From Peribacillus simplex (GTDB lineage: Bacteria > Bacillota > Bacilli > Bacillales > DSM-1321): a DNA stretch of 64,000 bases. Under the pieces are notes generated by a model. That model made no database searches. It saw only the letters and a list, made by a program, of their open reading frames with translations, and was not told the DNA's origin. Every line of letters begins with the position of its first letter. Within the stretch, counting starts at the first letter, position 1. Shown here piece after piece: positions 36,146-44,840 of this stretch. The position numbers were made by a program, and so were the translations under genes. The stretch covers positions 1 through 64,000 of the forward strand of contig NZ_LNNH01000018.1 in the NCBI RefSeq assembly GCF_001542915.1, written 5' to 3'.

Positions 36146-36733
36146 CTATTTCGTTATCTCATCTATATGAGTAGAGTTTGAAGTATCAGGATCGAAAGTA
36201 TTGAACCCATTCAAATCAATAAAATGGGCAATAGGATCCTTATCTTTGTCAGCTATAATGAGGTTAAAGCCAGATAGGTTGTTTTTTATTTTCTCCAATT
36301 CTTTTTTCGTTAAATCGATGTTTAGTTTGAATGGAGTTTGATATGTAGTTTTGTGATCTGTAGGCTGCTCTGCCAACACTGATTCACTGGTTGTCTTATG
36401 TAAAACATCGTATACTGCTTCAGGGTACTCCAGTGAAAAGTACAGCTTTTGGGTGTTTTCCTGTAAGATTTCGTATATGTCCTGATCTATTTCGTAATTC
36501 ATCAGAAAAGTTAATTCCTTATTCTCAGGAATATAATTCATTTCAAACTTTGTGATGCTAAATTTAGGGGGAAGCAGCTTGTTTTCCAATGATTTGTTTT
36601 TTTGATTCGATGAGTTATTCTGTTTAGTCTCGATTGGATCATGGACAGATTTTTCACTTGTCTTTTCTGTGGTATCACACCCCATTAGAAGAAACATACA
36701 AATGATAAAAGGGAAAGCATACTTTGGAAGCAT
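36146..36733 (-). CDS. Lipoprotein, hypothetical
   Basis: A 195-aa secreted lipoprotein: signal MLPKYAFPFIICMFLLMGC with lipobox LLMGC (Cys19), then a Ser/Asn/Lys-rich linker (about 22-55) and a mostly beta C-terminal domain. Segments such as ITKFEMNYIPENKELTFLMNYEID suggest an immunoglobulin-like sandwich. Ribosome site AGAGGTG. No family is recognised. It is the first gene outside the groEL-linked island and is divergent from the MocR gene. Confidence 0.7.
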   Translation of the reverse strand: MLPKYAFPFIICMFLLMGCDTTEKTSEKSVHDPIETKQNNSSNQKNKSLENKLLPPKFSITKFEMNYIPENKELTFLMNYEIDQDIYEILQENTQKLYFSLEYPEAVYDVLHKTTSESVLAEQPTDHKTTYQTPFKLNIDLTKKELEKIKNNLSGFNLIIADKDKDPIAHFIDLNGFNTFDPDTSNSTHIDEITK

Positions 36734-36897
36734 ATATGTAGCACCTCTTTATTTTCGTGATGATAGTGTAATCATCAGTTGCAGTCGTTGCTTTTGCTGT
36801 ATGATGGATTCACTTCATTGTCAATGGTATTGTGAATAATAGGAATAATCAATGTTTAGTTAAGGTGATCGGTGCAGGATTGGTTTGAATTTATCGC

Positions 36898-36919
36898 CAT
36901 ACAATATTAAGATTGTATG
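36898..36919. promoter_or_regulatory. Inverted-repeat operator upstream of the MocR gene
   Basis: CATACAAT-6 nt-ATTGTATG, a perfect 8-bp inverted repeat preceded by CGC. The same arms with the same 6-nt spacer occur at 38337-38358 before the MFS gene, so this is the probable binding site of the MocR regulator. Confidence 0.75.
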
Positions 36920-36965
36920 AAAAAGGATGAGGACTGTGCCGATCAATTCGTTTGAGGATTATCCA

Positions 36966-38324
36966 ATGACCTGGAAGCCGACGATCAGTAGGGAGGATAG
37001 GCCGATATATCAGGCATTGGCGAAGCGGTTAGAATGTGACATTATGGAGGGGCTTTTGGTGCCTGGTACGAAGCTTCCTCCGCAGCGGGAATTGGCCGAT
37101 TATTTGGATTTGAATGTAAGTACTGTTTCAAAGGCGTTTAAGGTGTGTGAGTTGAAGGGCTTGCTGAGTGCAACGGTTGGAAGCGGCACGTTCGTTTCGT
37201 ATGATGCTTTATCGAATGCTTACTTACTGGACGAAGTGAAGCCGGGGCATTTGATTGAAATGGGAGCGACACTGCCAGATAATGCTTCGTTTGAGCCATT
37301 GCTCCACCAGCTGAAAAACATGCTGCAGGAGACGGATTATGAAAAGTGGTTCGGATATGGCCGAACAGGTGAAAGCTTTTGGCAAAAGGATGCAGCGATC
37401 AAGCTAATGAAAAGAGGCGGGTTTGAAACGACAGTCGAGCGCATATTATTTGCAAATGGCGGTCAAAATGCGATTGCCGCCACGCTGGCGAGTCTGTGTC
37501 AGCCAGGTGATCGCATTGGCGCTGATCAGCATACGTATCCAGGCTTGAAAACGGCGGCCGCGATGCTTAGTGTGCAAATAGTGCCGATAAAATCCGAGAA
37601 TGGTGAAATGAGTCCAGCTGCTTTTGAGGATGCGTGTAAGCATGACAATATTAAAGGCATATACTTGATCCCGGATTTTCATAATCCGACAGCTTGCTCG
37701 ATGTCTGTCGAGAATCGGAAAATGATTGCGGCAATTGCGAAAAAGCATGATCAGTTCATCATAGAAGATGCGACGTATCATCTACATAACGAAAAACCAT
37801 TACCGGCCATCGCCTCATTTGCCCCGGAACAGGTCATCTACATTGCCAGTTTATCGAAGTCGATCGCACCGGGTTTGCGGCTAGCCTATGTCGCTGTGCC
37901 GAGTCCATTCAAGGAGCCGATTTCAAGGGCACTTTATAATTTGAATATAACTGTTTCCCCGTTATTAGCGGAGCTTGCGGCGCGTACCATCATATCGAAT
38001 CAATTTGAAGGTATGATTGCGGGCCATCGGAAGCAAACAATTCGTCGGAATCAGGTCGTCAATCGATATTTGGCAGGCTATGCGTGTTTAGGTGCTGAAA
38101 CAAGTATCTTCCGTTGGTTACTATTGCCTGGAAAGATTACAGGTGCTGGCTTCGAAGCGTTAGCTGCAGAGCAGGGGGTACAGGTGTATGCCGCTGAACG
38201 GTTTGTAGTGGGGAAAAGTTCCCCGGAGAGGGCTGTACGGGTTTCCATTTGTGCTCCGGAAACAATGGAGGAGCTGGAAAGAGGATTACGTATCCTTGAA
38301 CGTTTACTAAAAAACTTAGCCTAA
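36966..38324 (+). CDS. MocR/GntR-family regulator with aminotransferase domain
   Basis: A 453-aa protein. Residues about 1-75 are a GntR winged helix (KLPPQRELADYLDLNVSTVSKAFKVCELKGLL), the rest (about 95-450) a fold-type I aminotransferase domain in which SLSKSIAPGLRLAYV (about 297-311) places the PLP lysine at SxSKS. Such MocR proteins sense amino acid or vitamin-B6-type ligands and activate or repress neighbouring genes. I start at ATG 36966 (MTWKPTISREDRPIYQ, the usual beginning, behind GAGGA); GTG 36936 and ATG 36927 are in frame upstream. The adjacent MFS gene shares its operator. Confidence 0.87.
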   Translation: MTWKPTISREDRPIYQALAKRLECDIMEGLLVPGTKLPPQRELADYLDLNVSTVSKAFKVCELKGLLSATVGSGTFVSYDALSNAYLLDEVKPGHLIEMGATLPDNASFEPLLHQLKNMLQETDYEKWFGYGRTGESFWQKDAAIKLMKRGGFETTVERILFANGGQNAIAATLASLCQPGDRIGADQHTYPGLKTAAAMLSVQIVPIKSENGEMSPAAFEDACKHDNIKGIYLIPDFHNPTACSMSVENRKMIAAIAKKHDQFIIEDATYHLHNEKPLPAIASFAPEQVIYIASLSKSIAPGLRLAYVAVPSPFKEPISRALYNLNITVSPLLAELAARTIISNQFEGMIAGHRKQTIRRNQVVNRYLAGYACLGAETSIFRWLLLPGKITGAGFEALAAEQGVQVYAAERFVVGKSSPERAVRVSICAPETMEELERGLRILERLLKNLA

Positions 38325-38336
38325 TATATTGTTCGC

Positions 38337-38358
38337 CATACAATTATGATATTGTATG
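38337..38358. promoter_or_regulatory. Inverted-repeat operator overlapping the MFS gene promoter
   Basis: CATACAAT-6 nt-ATTGTATG, the same motif as at 36898. A promoter fits here: -35 TTGTAT (38352-38357) lies inside the right arm, with -10 TATGAT (38375-38380) 17 nt downstream. Regulator binding would therefore compete with RNA polymerase. Confidence 0.72.
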
Positions 38359-38437
38359 GTTTTTTTGTGAATGTTATGATAATGCAAATCTTGGATCGTT
38401 ACAAGAATAGAATCATCATTTTGGAAAGAGAGGTTAG

Positions 38438-39772
38438 ATGGTATTGCAAAATAGTGTAAAAGAGTTGGCAGGCCAATCGAATAGACTGCAAAGCTATATT
38501 GATTCTCCTGAAAAACAACAACAATTATACAAACGGTCGTTACTGGTTGTTGTCATATCCCAAATTTTCGGCGGAGCAGGACTTGCAGCGGGGGTGACAG
38601 TGGGGGCATTGCTGGCACAGGATATGCTGGGTACAGATAGTGTGACGGGAATTCCTACGGCGTTATTCACGTTAGGGTCAGCAGGGGCTGCGCTGCTAGT
38701 GGGGCGTCTGTCCCAGCGCTTCGGACGCCGTCCAGGACTTGCGGCAGGATTTTTTGCGGGAGGCATCGGTGCCGTTGGCGTGGTGATCGCAGCTTTAACA
38801 AATAGCATCCTGCTGTTATTTGCATCACTGCTTATCTACGGCGCCGGGACGGCGACAAACTTGCAAGCACGATACGCAGGAACGGACTTGGCTAACTCGA
38901 GCCAAAGAGCAAAAGCGATCAGCATGGCCATGGTTTCGACGACATTCGGTGCCGTGGCAGGACCGAACCTGGTGGATGTCATGGGGGATTTGGCTGTATC
39001 AATTGGAATTCCAGCTTTAGCTGGTCCATTCATATTAGCTGCGATAGCTTATCTACTTGCAGGCTTCGTATTATTCATGCTGCTTCGTCCTGATCCCTTC
39101 ATTGTTGCAAAAGCGATTGCTGCTGCTCAAAAAGGAACTAGTGATTCACCTTTGAATGGGAAGGCCGATTTGCTATCGGCAAACAGGCGGGGCATTTATG
39201 CAGGAGCTGCAGTAATGGTTTTAACCCAATTCGTCATGATTGCCATCATGACGATAACACCCATACATATGGGCCACCATGGTCACGGGTTAAATGAAGT
39301 GGGGCTGGTCATCGGATTCCATATCGGTGCCATGTTTTTGCCTTCGTTGGTGACCGGTTTTCTTGTGGATAAAATGGGTCGTGGCGTTATGGCGATTGCT
39401 TCTGCCCTTACGTTACTGATTGCCGGCATTTTAGCTGCTCTTGGACCTGCTGATTCGATGATGATGCTCATCATTGCACTTGCCTTGCTTGGGCTAGGCT
39501 GGAATTTCGGTCTGATTAGTGGCACAGCCATTCTGGTGGATGCCGCCCCTCCATCCACCCGGGCTAAGACACAGGGCTCTGTAGATGTTTTGATTGCATT
39601 GTCGGGCGCATTGGGCGGAGGCTTATCGGGAATGGTTGTAGCCCATTCCAGTTATGCAACGTTATCGATTGCGGGTGCCGTGCTTGCCTTACTGCTCATT
39701 CCGTTTGTCCTTTGGGGAGGTAGCGGTCGACATGAAAAAACTTCAGGACTTCAGCAAATTGATAAAAAATAA
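38438..39772 (+). CDS. MFS transporter (drug/metabolite exporter type)
   Basis: A 444-aa major-facilitator protein with about 12 hydrophobic segments. The loop 2-3 motif VGRLSQRFGRRPGLAAG lies at about residues 88-104 and a second half-repeat DKMGRGVMA near 310. A 35-residue cytoplasmic N-terminus precedes the first membrane segment. Ribosome site GAGAGG. Transcribed after the MocR gene and sharing its operator, so it is probably the regulated target. The substrate is unknown. Confidence 0.85.
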   Translation: MVLQNSVKELAGQSNRLQSYIDSPEKQQQLYKRSLLVVVISQIFGGAGLAAGVTVGALLAQDMLGTDSVTGIPTALFTLGSAGAALLVGRLSQRFGRRPGLAAGFFAGGIGAVGVVIAALTNSILLLFASLLIYGAGTATNLQARYAGTDLANSSQRAKAISMAMVSTTFGAVAGPNLVDVMGDLAVSIGIPALAGPFILAAIAYLLAGFVLFMLLRPDPFIVAKAIAAAQKGTSDSPLNGKADLLSANRRGIYAGAAVMVLTQFVMIAIMTITPIHMGHHGHGLNEVGLVIGFHIGAMFLPSLVTGFLVDKMGRGVMAIASALTLLIAGILAALGPADSMMMLIIALALLGLGWNFGLISGTAILVDAAPPSTRAKTQGSVDVLIALSGALGGGLSGMVVAHSSYATLSIAGAVLALLLIPFVLWGGSGRHEKTSGLQQIDKK

Positions 39773-39849
39773 AAAAAGATATCCCTTCCCATTGTTTAAC
39801 CAAAGCATTATGCTTAAAACTATCATTCTTGCATATTAGGAGGTTCATG

Positions 39850-39951
39850 ATGCCAAAATCATGTGAAAATCCATACCTTACAAAGCCAGTTTCGACATCA
39901 CCGCCGCCACCGTTTACTCAGCTGTATTTGCTTATATATAAAACAGATTAA
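39850..39951 (+). CDS. Small proline-rich protein (33 aa), hypothetical
   Basis: A 33-aa frame, MPKSCENPYLTKPVSTSPPPPFTQLYLLIYKTD, with a perfect AGGAGG ribosome site 6 nt before the ATG. A hairpin follows the stop. No family is recognised. It lies between the MFS and EamA genes on the same strand. Confidence 0.5.
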   Translation: MPKSCENPYLTKPVSTSPPPPFTQLYLLIYKTD

Positions 39952-39988
39952 GAATCTGCGAAATGTATAAGCTGTTTCGCAGATTCGA
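39952..39988 (+). terminator. Hairpin just before the EamA ribosome site
   Basis: GAATCTGCGAAA / TTTCGCAGATTC arms with an 11-nt loop, no T run, ending right at the AAGGAG of the EamA gene. It may be an attenuator or RNA-stability element, or a weak terminator for the small upstream gene. Confidence 0.5.
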
Positions 39989-39999
39989 AGGAGTAGACG

Positions 40000-40893
40000 A
40001 TGAAATCTAGCATTCAGTTTATCTTATCAATGATCATCTTTGGTACGATCGGTTTAGTTGTAAAATTCATTGATTTATCCTCGAGTGAAACAGCTTTGCT
40101 GAGCAGTTCGATCGGGTGTCTTTTTTTAGTGTTCGTATTTGTAATGATGAGGAAGCCCATTCCTTGGAAATTCGTAAAGGGCAATGCTCTTCCCTTGTTT
40201 CTTTCCGCTTTCGCTTTGGGAGGGAATTGGATTTTTCTTTATCAATCCTACGAACACACAACACTTGCGAATGCAACATTGGGTTATTATTTTGCACCAG
40301 TCTTTGTCATGGTTCTCTCGCCATTCGTACTGAAAGAACGATTGCCAATCAAAAAAGTAGTTTGCATTGGCGTAGCGATAGTCGGTATGTTATTGATTAT
40401 CGGAAACGGTATTGGCGCCTCTGGCAGAGAAGATTTGCTGGGGATTCTTTTCGGGTTGATCGCGGCTGCATTTTACGCCGCCTTAATGTTATTGAATAAA
40501 TTCATTAAAAACATCGACATGTTGGAGATTACCATCATTCAGCTTGGCACCACTGCCTTCCTGCTCTTGCCTTATGTATTATTCACTGAGGGGCTGGGTA
40601 TTTTGGAAGCACCAAGGACTTCCATTCCGTTTGTGCTGCTCTTAGGGGTTGTGAACACAGGTATTGGTTTTTGGTTGTTTTTTTCCGGAATGGAAAATTT
40701 AAAAGGGCAAAGCATTGCCATGCTAAGCTATGTGGATCCATTTGTAGCGATCCTGATATCGGCTGCATTACTACAAGAAAATATGACAACCGTTCAAATC
40801 TTTGGCGGCACCCTCCTGTTAGGCTCAACCTTTGTAAGTGAATATAATTTCATTCATGTCCGAAAAGTTTACGGGAAGATCTTAACGAAATGA
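40000..40893 (+). CDS. EamA/DMT-family transporter
   Basis: A 297-aa protein with ten hydrophobic segments in two five-helix EamA repeats. The end of the first repeat has PVFVMVLSPFVLKERLPIKK (about 101-120) and the second PFVAILISAALLQENMTTVQ (about 247-266), the characteristic repeat ends. Ribosome site GAAGGAG. Members export amino acids or other metabolites; the substrate here is not predictable. Its own terminator follows. Confidence 0.88.
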   Translation: MKSSIQFILSMIIFGTIGLVVKFIDLSSSETALLSSSIGCLFLVFVFVMMRKPIPWKFVKGNALPLFLSAFALGGNWIFLYQSYEHTTLANATLGYYFAPVFVMVLSPFVLKERLPIKKVVCIGVAIVGMLLIIGNGIGASGREDLLGILFGLIAAAFYAALMLLNKFIKNIDMLEITIIQLGTTAFLLLPYVLFTEGLGILEAPRTSIPFVLLLGVVNTGIGFWLFFSGMENLKGQSIAMLSYVDPFVAILISAALLQENMTTVQIFGGTLLLGSTFVSEYNFIHVRKVYGKILTK

Positions 40894-40897
40894 AAAT

Positions 40898-40930
40898 AGG
40901 GCAGTGGGGGAACTTCCTCCCTGCCTTTTA
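40898..40930 (+). terminator. Terminator of the EamA gene
   Basis: GGGCAG.GGGG / CCTCC.CTGCC arms and TTTTAT, directly after the stop. Confidence 0.8.
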
Positions 40931-41069
40931 TCCCTTTCAAGTAAAAGGCCGGGTTTACCGTGTGGTTCGATATGTCCGCTATCCATCAATGAAAGCTTTC
41001 TAGATAAAATATTGTTTACTCGTAAAACTCATGCAAATCAATCCGGTTAAGAAAGGGGTTTTTGTCAGA

Positions 41070-41567
41070 ATGATTTTTTTAAGAAATGTTCAAGCTGCAG
41101 ATTTAGAACAGCTTATAGTCATTGAGAATGAAGGGTTTTCCGTGGAAGAAGCTGCCACAAGGGAAGCGTTTGTGGACAGGATCACTCTGATATCCGACAC
41201 CTTTATTGTGGCAGAAAAGGAAGGCGGAATCCTTGGTTATATTAATGGTCCCATCATTGATCAGCCTTATATAACGGATGATCTTTTTGAGGAAATCAAA
41301 GAGAATCCGAAAAGTGGAGGATATCAGAGCATCCTAGGGTTAGCTGTGTCCAAGAATGCCAGGCAGCAAGGAATTGCGAAGACTTTAATGGAGAAAATGG
41401 AATCACTTGTAGAAGAACATGACAGAAAGGGAATCACTTTAACTTGTAAACAGGAATTAGTTCCTTTCTATGAAAAATTGGGGTTTGTTAGCCATGGCCT
41501 GTCTGAATCGCAACATGGGGGAGCCAGCTGGTTCAACTTGGTCAAATTTAGAGAGGATAAGAATTGA
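41070..41567 (+). CDS. GNAT-family N-acetyltransferase
   Basis: A 165-aa GNAT protein. The acetyl-CoA motif is LGLAVSKNARQQGIAKTLMEKM at about 86-107, and the C-terminal strand-loop FYEKLGFVSHGLSESQHGGASWFNLV matches the arylalkylamine (AANAT-like) subgroup. I start at ATG 41070 behind AAAGGGG; an upstream ATG at 41031 has no site. Monocistronic. The substrate, probably a small amine, is not known. Confidence 0.82.
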   Translation: MIFLRNVQAADLEQLIVIENEGFSVEEAATREAFVDRITLISDTFIVAEKEGGILGYINGPIIDQPYITDDLFEEIKENPKSGGYQSILGLAVSKNARQQGIAKTLMEKMESLVEEHDRKGITLTCKQELVPFYEKLGFVSHGLSESQHGGASWFNLVKFREDKN

Positions 41568-41698
41568 TTCGTACAGGTGCGTCCGTATTAAAGAGTAGCC
41601 AGTGGGGCGAAAGGTGAAAACACTCGATCTATGCGTATCGGTTTTGACTATTTAAACCCTTCTTTTGGTCATTAAGAATATTTTGGAATTCAAAGGTC

Positions 41699-41760
41699 AT
41701 CAAACATGTGAATACCTTTAAGGTTGAGGCCTCTCACGGTTTACTGTGAGAGGCCTCTTC
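41699..41760. repeat. Terminator-like repeat family, copy 3
   Basis: ATCAAACATGTGAATACCTTTAAGGTTGAGGCC and the GGCCTCTCAC/GTGAGAGGCC hairpin with compensatory changes against copies 1 and 2 (C-G to T-A style pairs kept), showing the stem is conserved. Confidence 0.7.
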
Positions 41761-41837
41761 TCAATGTTTTTGGAGCCAACAGGTTCATTAGGATCTTTTA
41801 GCTGGGGCAAGGTGTGCAGAGATAAGATAGAAGATAG

Positions 41838-42002
41838 TATGATGGATCAGCATTATTACCATATAGCGTTTTTAAACCAAAACAAAAGCTAGAGGGTCTT
41901 TTAACCAATGTTGATATTGTAGATGCAGTTTCCTTAAGGGAGTATGGCTTACCTTACTTCAATCCTGCTCACTCTATTTTATTAAAGTTTACTAACGAAT
42001 AA
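41838..42002 (+). pseudogene. C-terminal fragment of an unrecognised protein
   Basis: A 54-codon open frame between stops, reading YDGSALLPYSVFKPKQKLEG and later DAVSLREYGLPYFNPAHSILLKF, has protein-like composition but no start codon or ribosome site. It is best explained as the tail of a decayed gene. Confidence 0.35.
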
Positions 42003-42168
42003 CAATTAACACAGGGGAATAAAGGAATTGGAAATGTGAAATACATCGTTTCATTTTTGGAACGAGAGAATTTCCTAAATATAGTAGTATAGGGTTAGAA
42101 GAGCAATAACACCTACCTAACCCCGTTGTATTGCACTTTGGGTTTTATAATAAAAGAGGTGGATTATA

Positions 42169-42549
42169 ATGGATAATATGTTAGATGAATTAAATAAGGT
42201 GAAATATCATCAAAAATTACTGCTTACAATTGCATTGGATAATAACCCTGAACAATATACATATTTTCATTTCATTATGAATCATGATTTAAGTGAAAAG
42301 GATTCAAAGGTAATTTTTCATTTGCTGCATGCTTTAGAAGATAAAAGGAAAGGTACTTACCAAAAGGACAAATATGAAGCAGGCATTGCATCACTACTAG
42401 GAGATAATCCTTCAGTGTCCATAGATACTATTGAAAAGGCATTGTTGCATGTAAATATAGATGTAAATCCCGTTTATCTAACTAAATCTATGAGAGATCA
42501 ATATATTCTAGTTGATTTATGTAATTATTTACTACGAGAATTAAAGTGA
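42169..42549 (+). CDS. Hypothetical cytoplasmic protein (possibly DUF1878/YhaI-like)
   Basis: A 126-aa helical protein, MDNMLDELNKVKYHQKLLLTIAL..., with a central segment FHFIMNHDLSEKDSKVIFHLLHALED that resembles the DUF1878 (YhaI) pattern of bacilli. Ribosome site AAGAGGTGG. Flanked by non-coding sequence on both sides and followed by a terminator. Function unknown. Confidence 0.6.
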   Translation: MDNMLDELNKVKYHQKLLLTIALDNNPEQYTYFHFIMNHDLSEKDSKVIFHLLHALEDKRKGTYQKDKYEAGIASLLGDNPSVSIDTIEKALLHVNIDVNPVYLTKSMRDQYILVDLCNYLLRELK

Positions 42550-42668
42550 AAATTTTATAACTGTTGAGTGAATACAGTTTAATGCTGTATAAAAAATCTT
42601 TTTCATACTACTTTTAAAAATACATAAGCGATCTGTGCGGCAGCCGTCATGAGGCATTTATCTTTAGG

Positions 42669-42700
42669 AAAACCCCTACTTGTTGAGTAGGGGCTTTTTT
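42669..42700 (+). terminator. Intrinsic terminator
   Basis: AAACCCCTACT / AGTAGGGGCTTTTTT hairpin, about 120 nt after the gene ending at 42549. Confidence 0.88.
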
Positions 42701-43257
42701 GATTTTAAAATATTGGTTTAACTTTATTAACTACCTCCGTTATAAATCACCTGAACAATATGGAAATGCTTATTAGATGCAAAGTTTTTTTTATCTGTTG
42801 GATCCATTCGTATACTATTACTGAATTGATATCCAATCGTGGTCTGGGGTTATTTTAGATTGGAAAATTTGATTAAAGGGGTCGATATAAATGTATTAGA
42901 GATTAAATATTCAGAGACAATTAAGATCTTGAAAATAAAGGGACTACCAGTAATTAAAATCGGATTCAACTTTCCAACTTAATACAAATAGATGGAATAG
43001 GTTATTTTTTAGCAAAATTATCAGTGATTTTATATGGTGAAACCCGCTTCATTAATAAAAGTTTTTCCTTTTCGTGAAATTTTTGATAAAATTTACTCTA
43101 CAAAGCTAATAATTAATAATTTCCTATTGTCTGAAAATAAAAGGGATGGTATATTGTTAATATTCCTTTGAAAACGATTTCATGATATGAGCTTCTGCAA
43201 GTGCTCCTTGTTGGTCACTTATATCGTCTGAATTATGATTGAAAGGAATTCAATGGC
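42701..43257. other. Non-coding interval
   Basis: About 550 bp with no gene that I can support. A short frame near 42870-42980 (MIKGVDINVLEIKYSETIKI...) lacks a ribosome site and is probably a fragment. The end of the interval must contain the promoter of the DUF3870 operon. Confidence 0.5.
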
Positions 43258-43578
43258 ATGTATGAAAAAGACACGATTTTTATAATTGGTGATGCGAAGT
43301 CGTCACAAAATAACCCGATTACCATGAAATTCAGTCAATATTTTTTGGCGCTGGTAGTCGATCGAAGAGATGGCAAAATTATTGATGTGGATTGCTCGGC
43401 GACAGTGGATTTAACCATTCGCTTTGTGCAATCACTTTTTATTGGACGTCATGTGGATGATCCGTCCATTGTGGAAGATATTACCAACCGTTATTTTGGT
43501 TCTTCCCAAAAGGCGATGGTTGTCGCTTTTCAGGATGCTCTAAAGAAATATATAGCTATAACTGCTTTGTCTAAATAA
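43258..43578 (+). CDS. DUF3870 domain protein
   Basis: A 106-aa protein covering the whole DUF3870 family: IFIIGDAKSSQNNPIT, FLALVVDRRDGKIIDVDCSATVDLT and the closing AMVVAFQDALKKYI. The cysteine in DVDCSAT is a family feature. Members usually sit beside transporters and amino-acid enzymes, as here. It is followed by a terminator and the DUF819 transporter gene, so partial read-through may set the ratio. Molecular function is not established. Confidence 0.82.
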   Translation: MYEKDTIFIIGDAKSSQNNPITMKFSQYFLALVVDRRDGKIIDVDCSATVDLTIRFVQSLFIGRHVDDPSIVEDITNRYFGSSQKAMVVAFQDALKKYIAITALSK

Positions 43579-43587
43579 ACCTAGACA

Positions 43588-43627
43588 AAATCCAGTCTAA
43601 CGATTTTTTGTTAGGCTGGATTTTTTT
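43588..43627 (+). terminator. Terminator or attenuator between DUF3870 and DUF819 genes
   Basis: AATCCAGTCTAAC / GTTAGGCTGGATT arms with a T-rich loop and seven T after the stem. Confidence 0.88.
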
Positions 43628-43650
43628 GTCTTTTTAAGGAGGATATATCA

Positions 43651-44814
43651 ATGATTCAGGATGGATTCATGTATTTCAGTGTATTGGTTGCTTTTGCAGC
43701 TTTAATGGTTGCGTTTGAGAAGAAATTCAATACCAATCGCTTTTTAAAATTTATACCGGGTATAGTTCTTATTTACATCGGTTCTGCGATCATGCAAACT
43801 TGTGGTCTCTTTGCAGATAATGAGTCCACAGCGACTGTTTATTCCAGTGTAAAAGGAGCCTTGCTTCCCGCTATGCTGGCCATCATGTTATTGAAGTGTG
43901 ACATACGCAGTATTATCAAACTAGGACCGCGGATGCTTGGCGGGTTTTTAGTAGCTGTTGTCAGTATTATGATTGGCTTTATCGTAGTCTATATCGCTTT
44001 TCAACACTTTTATATTAAAGATACGTGGAAGGCATTTGGAGCACTTGCAGGAAGCTGGACAGGTGGGTCAGCAAACATGGTGGCCCTTCAAGGCATATTG
44101 AAAGTGCCGGAGAATATCTTTGGTTATGCCTTAATGATGGATACAATTAATTACGCGGTTTGGGTCATGTTCATGTTTTGGCTTGTTCCATTTGCGGGAA
44201 AGTTTAATCGCTGGACAAAAGCGGATACAAGCTTTCTTCAAAAAGGATTTGAGGAAGCGGCAGCAAGTTCCGAAGAAAAGACTGGAGTACAATTCCAGCA
44301 TATGTTGTATTTATTGGGTATTGGTTTATTCATTTCAGCTCTATCTACCTTTGCAGGTCAGCATCTTCCCGAGATAGGTGCCGTAATAAATGGGACAAGC
44401 TGGACAATCATGCTTGCTTCCGTGATCGGTTTAATTTTAGGACAAACACCAGTTGCCAAGATTCCGGGTGCATTGGATGTTTCGAATGTGATGCTATATG
44501 TTATTGTTGCACTCATTGCCTCGCAATCGGATTTTTCAAATATTGCGCAAGCACCGATTTATCTTGTCTCTGGATTCTTGATCATGTTGATCCATTTAAT
44601 CATCATGCTATTGTTAGGGAAACTCTTTAAATATGATTTATTTACACTTGGCGTGGCAAGCCTTGCGAACATCGGCGGGATGGCATCAGCGCCAATGTTA
44701 GCTGCATCATATAGCCGCGCACTCATTCCAGTTGGTGTGATCATGGCATTAATCGGATCATTCCTTGGAACCTATTTTGGTATGATCGTTGCTAAAATAT
44801 TAAGTATTTTCTAA
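43651..44814 (+). CDS. DUF819 family membrane transporter (YjcL-like)
   Basis: A 387-aa membrane protein with about ten hydrophobic segments, matching DUF819. The conserved GSWTGGSANMVALQ (about 131-144) and the second-half GVASLANIGGMASAPMLAASY (about 336-356) mark two inverted repeats. Ribosome site AAGGAGG. Lying directly before a dipeptide epimerase gene and a murein endopeptidase, it may import murein peptides or a dipeptide; that is inference from context. Confidence 0.85.
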   Translation: MIQDGFMYFSVLVAFAALMVAFEKKFNTNRFLKFIPGIVLIYIGSAIMQTCGLFADNESTATVYSSVKGALLPAMLAIMLLKCDIRSIIKLGPRMLGGFLVAVVSIMIGFIVVYIAFQHFYIKDTWKAFGALAGSWTGGSANMVALQGILKVPENIFGYALMMDTINYAVWVMFMFWLVPFAGKFNRWTKADTSFLQKGFEEAAASSEEKTGVQFQHMLYLLGIGLFISALSTFAGQHLPEIGAVINGTSWTIMLASVIGLILGQTPVAKIPGALDVSNVMLYVIVALIASQSDFSNIAQAPIYLVSGFLIMLIHLIIMLLLGKLFKYDLFTLGVASLANIGGMASAPMLAASYSRALIPVGVIMALIGSFLGTYFGMIVAKILSIF

Positions 44815-44840
44815 AAGGGCTATAAAAAAATGGAAAGGAA

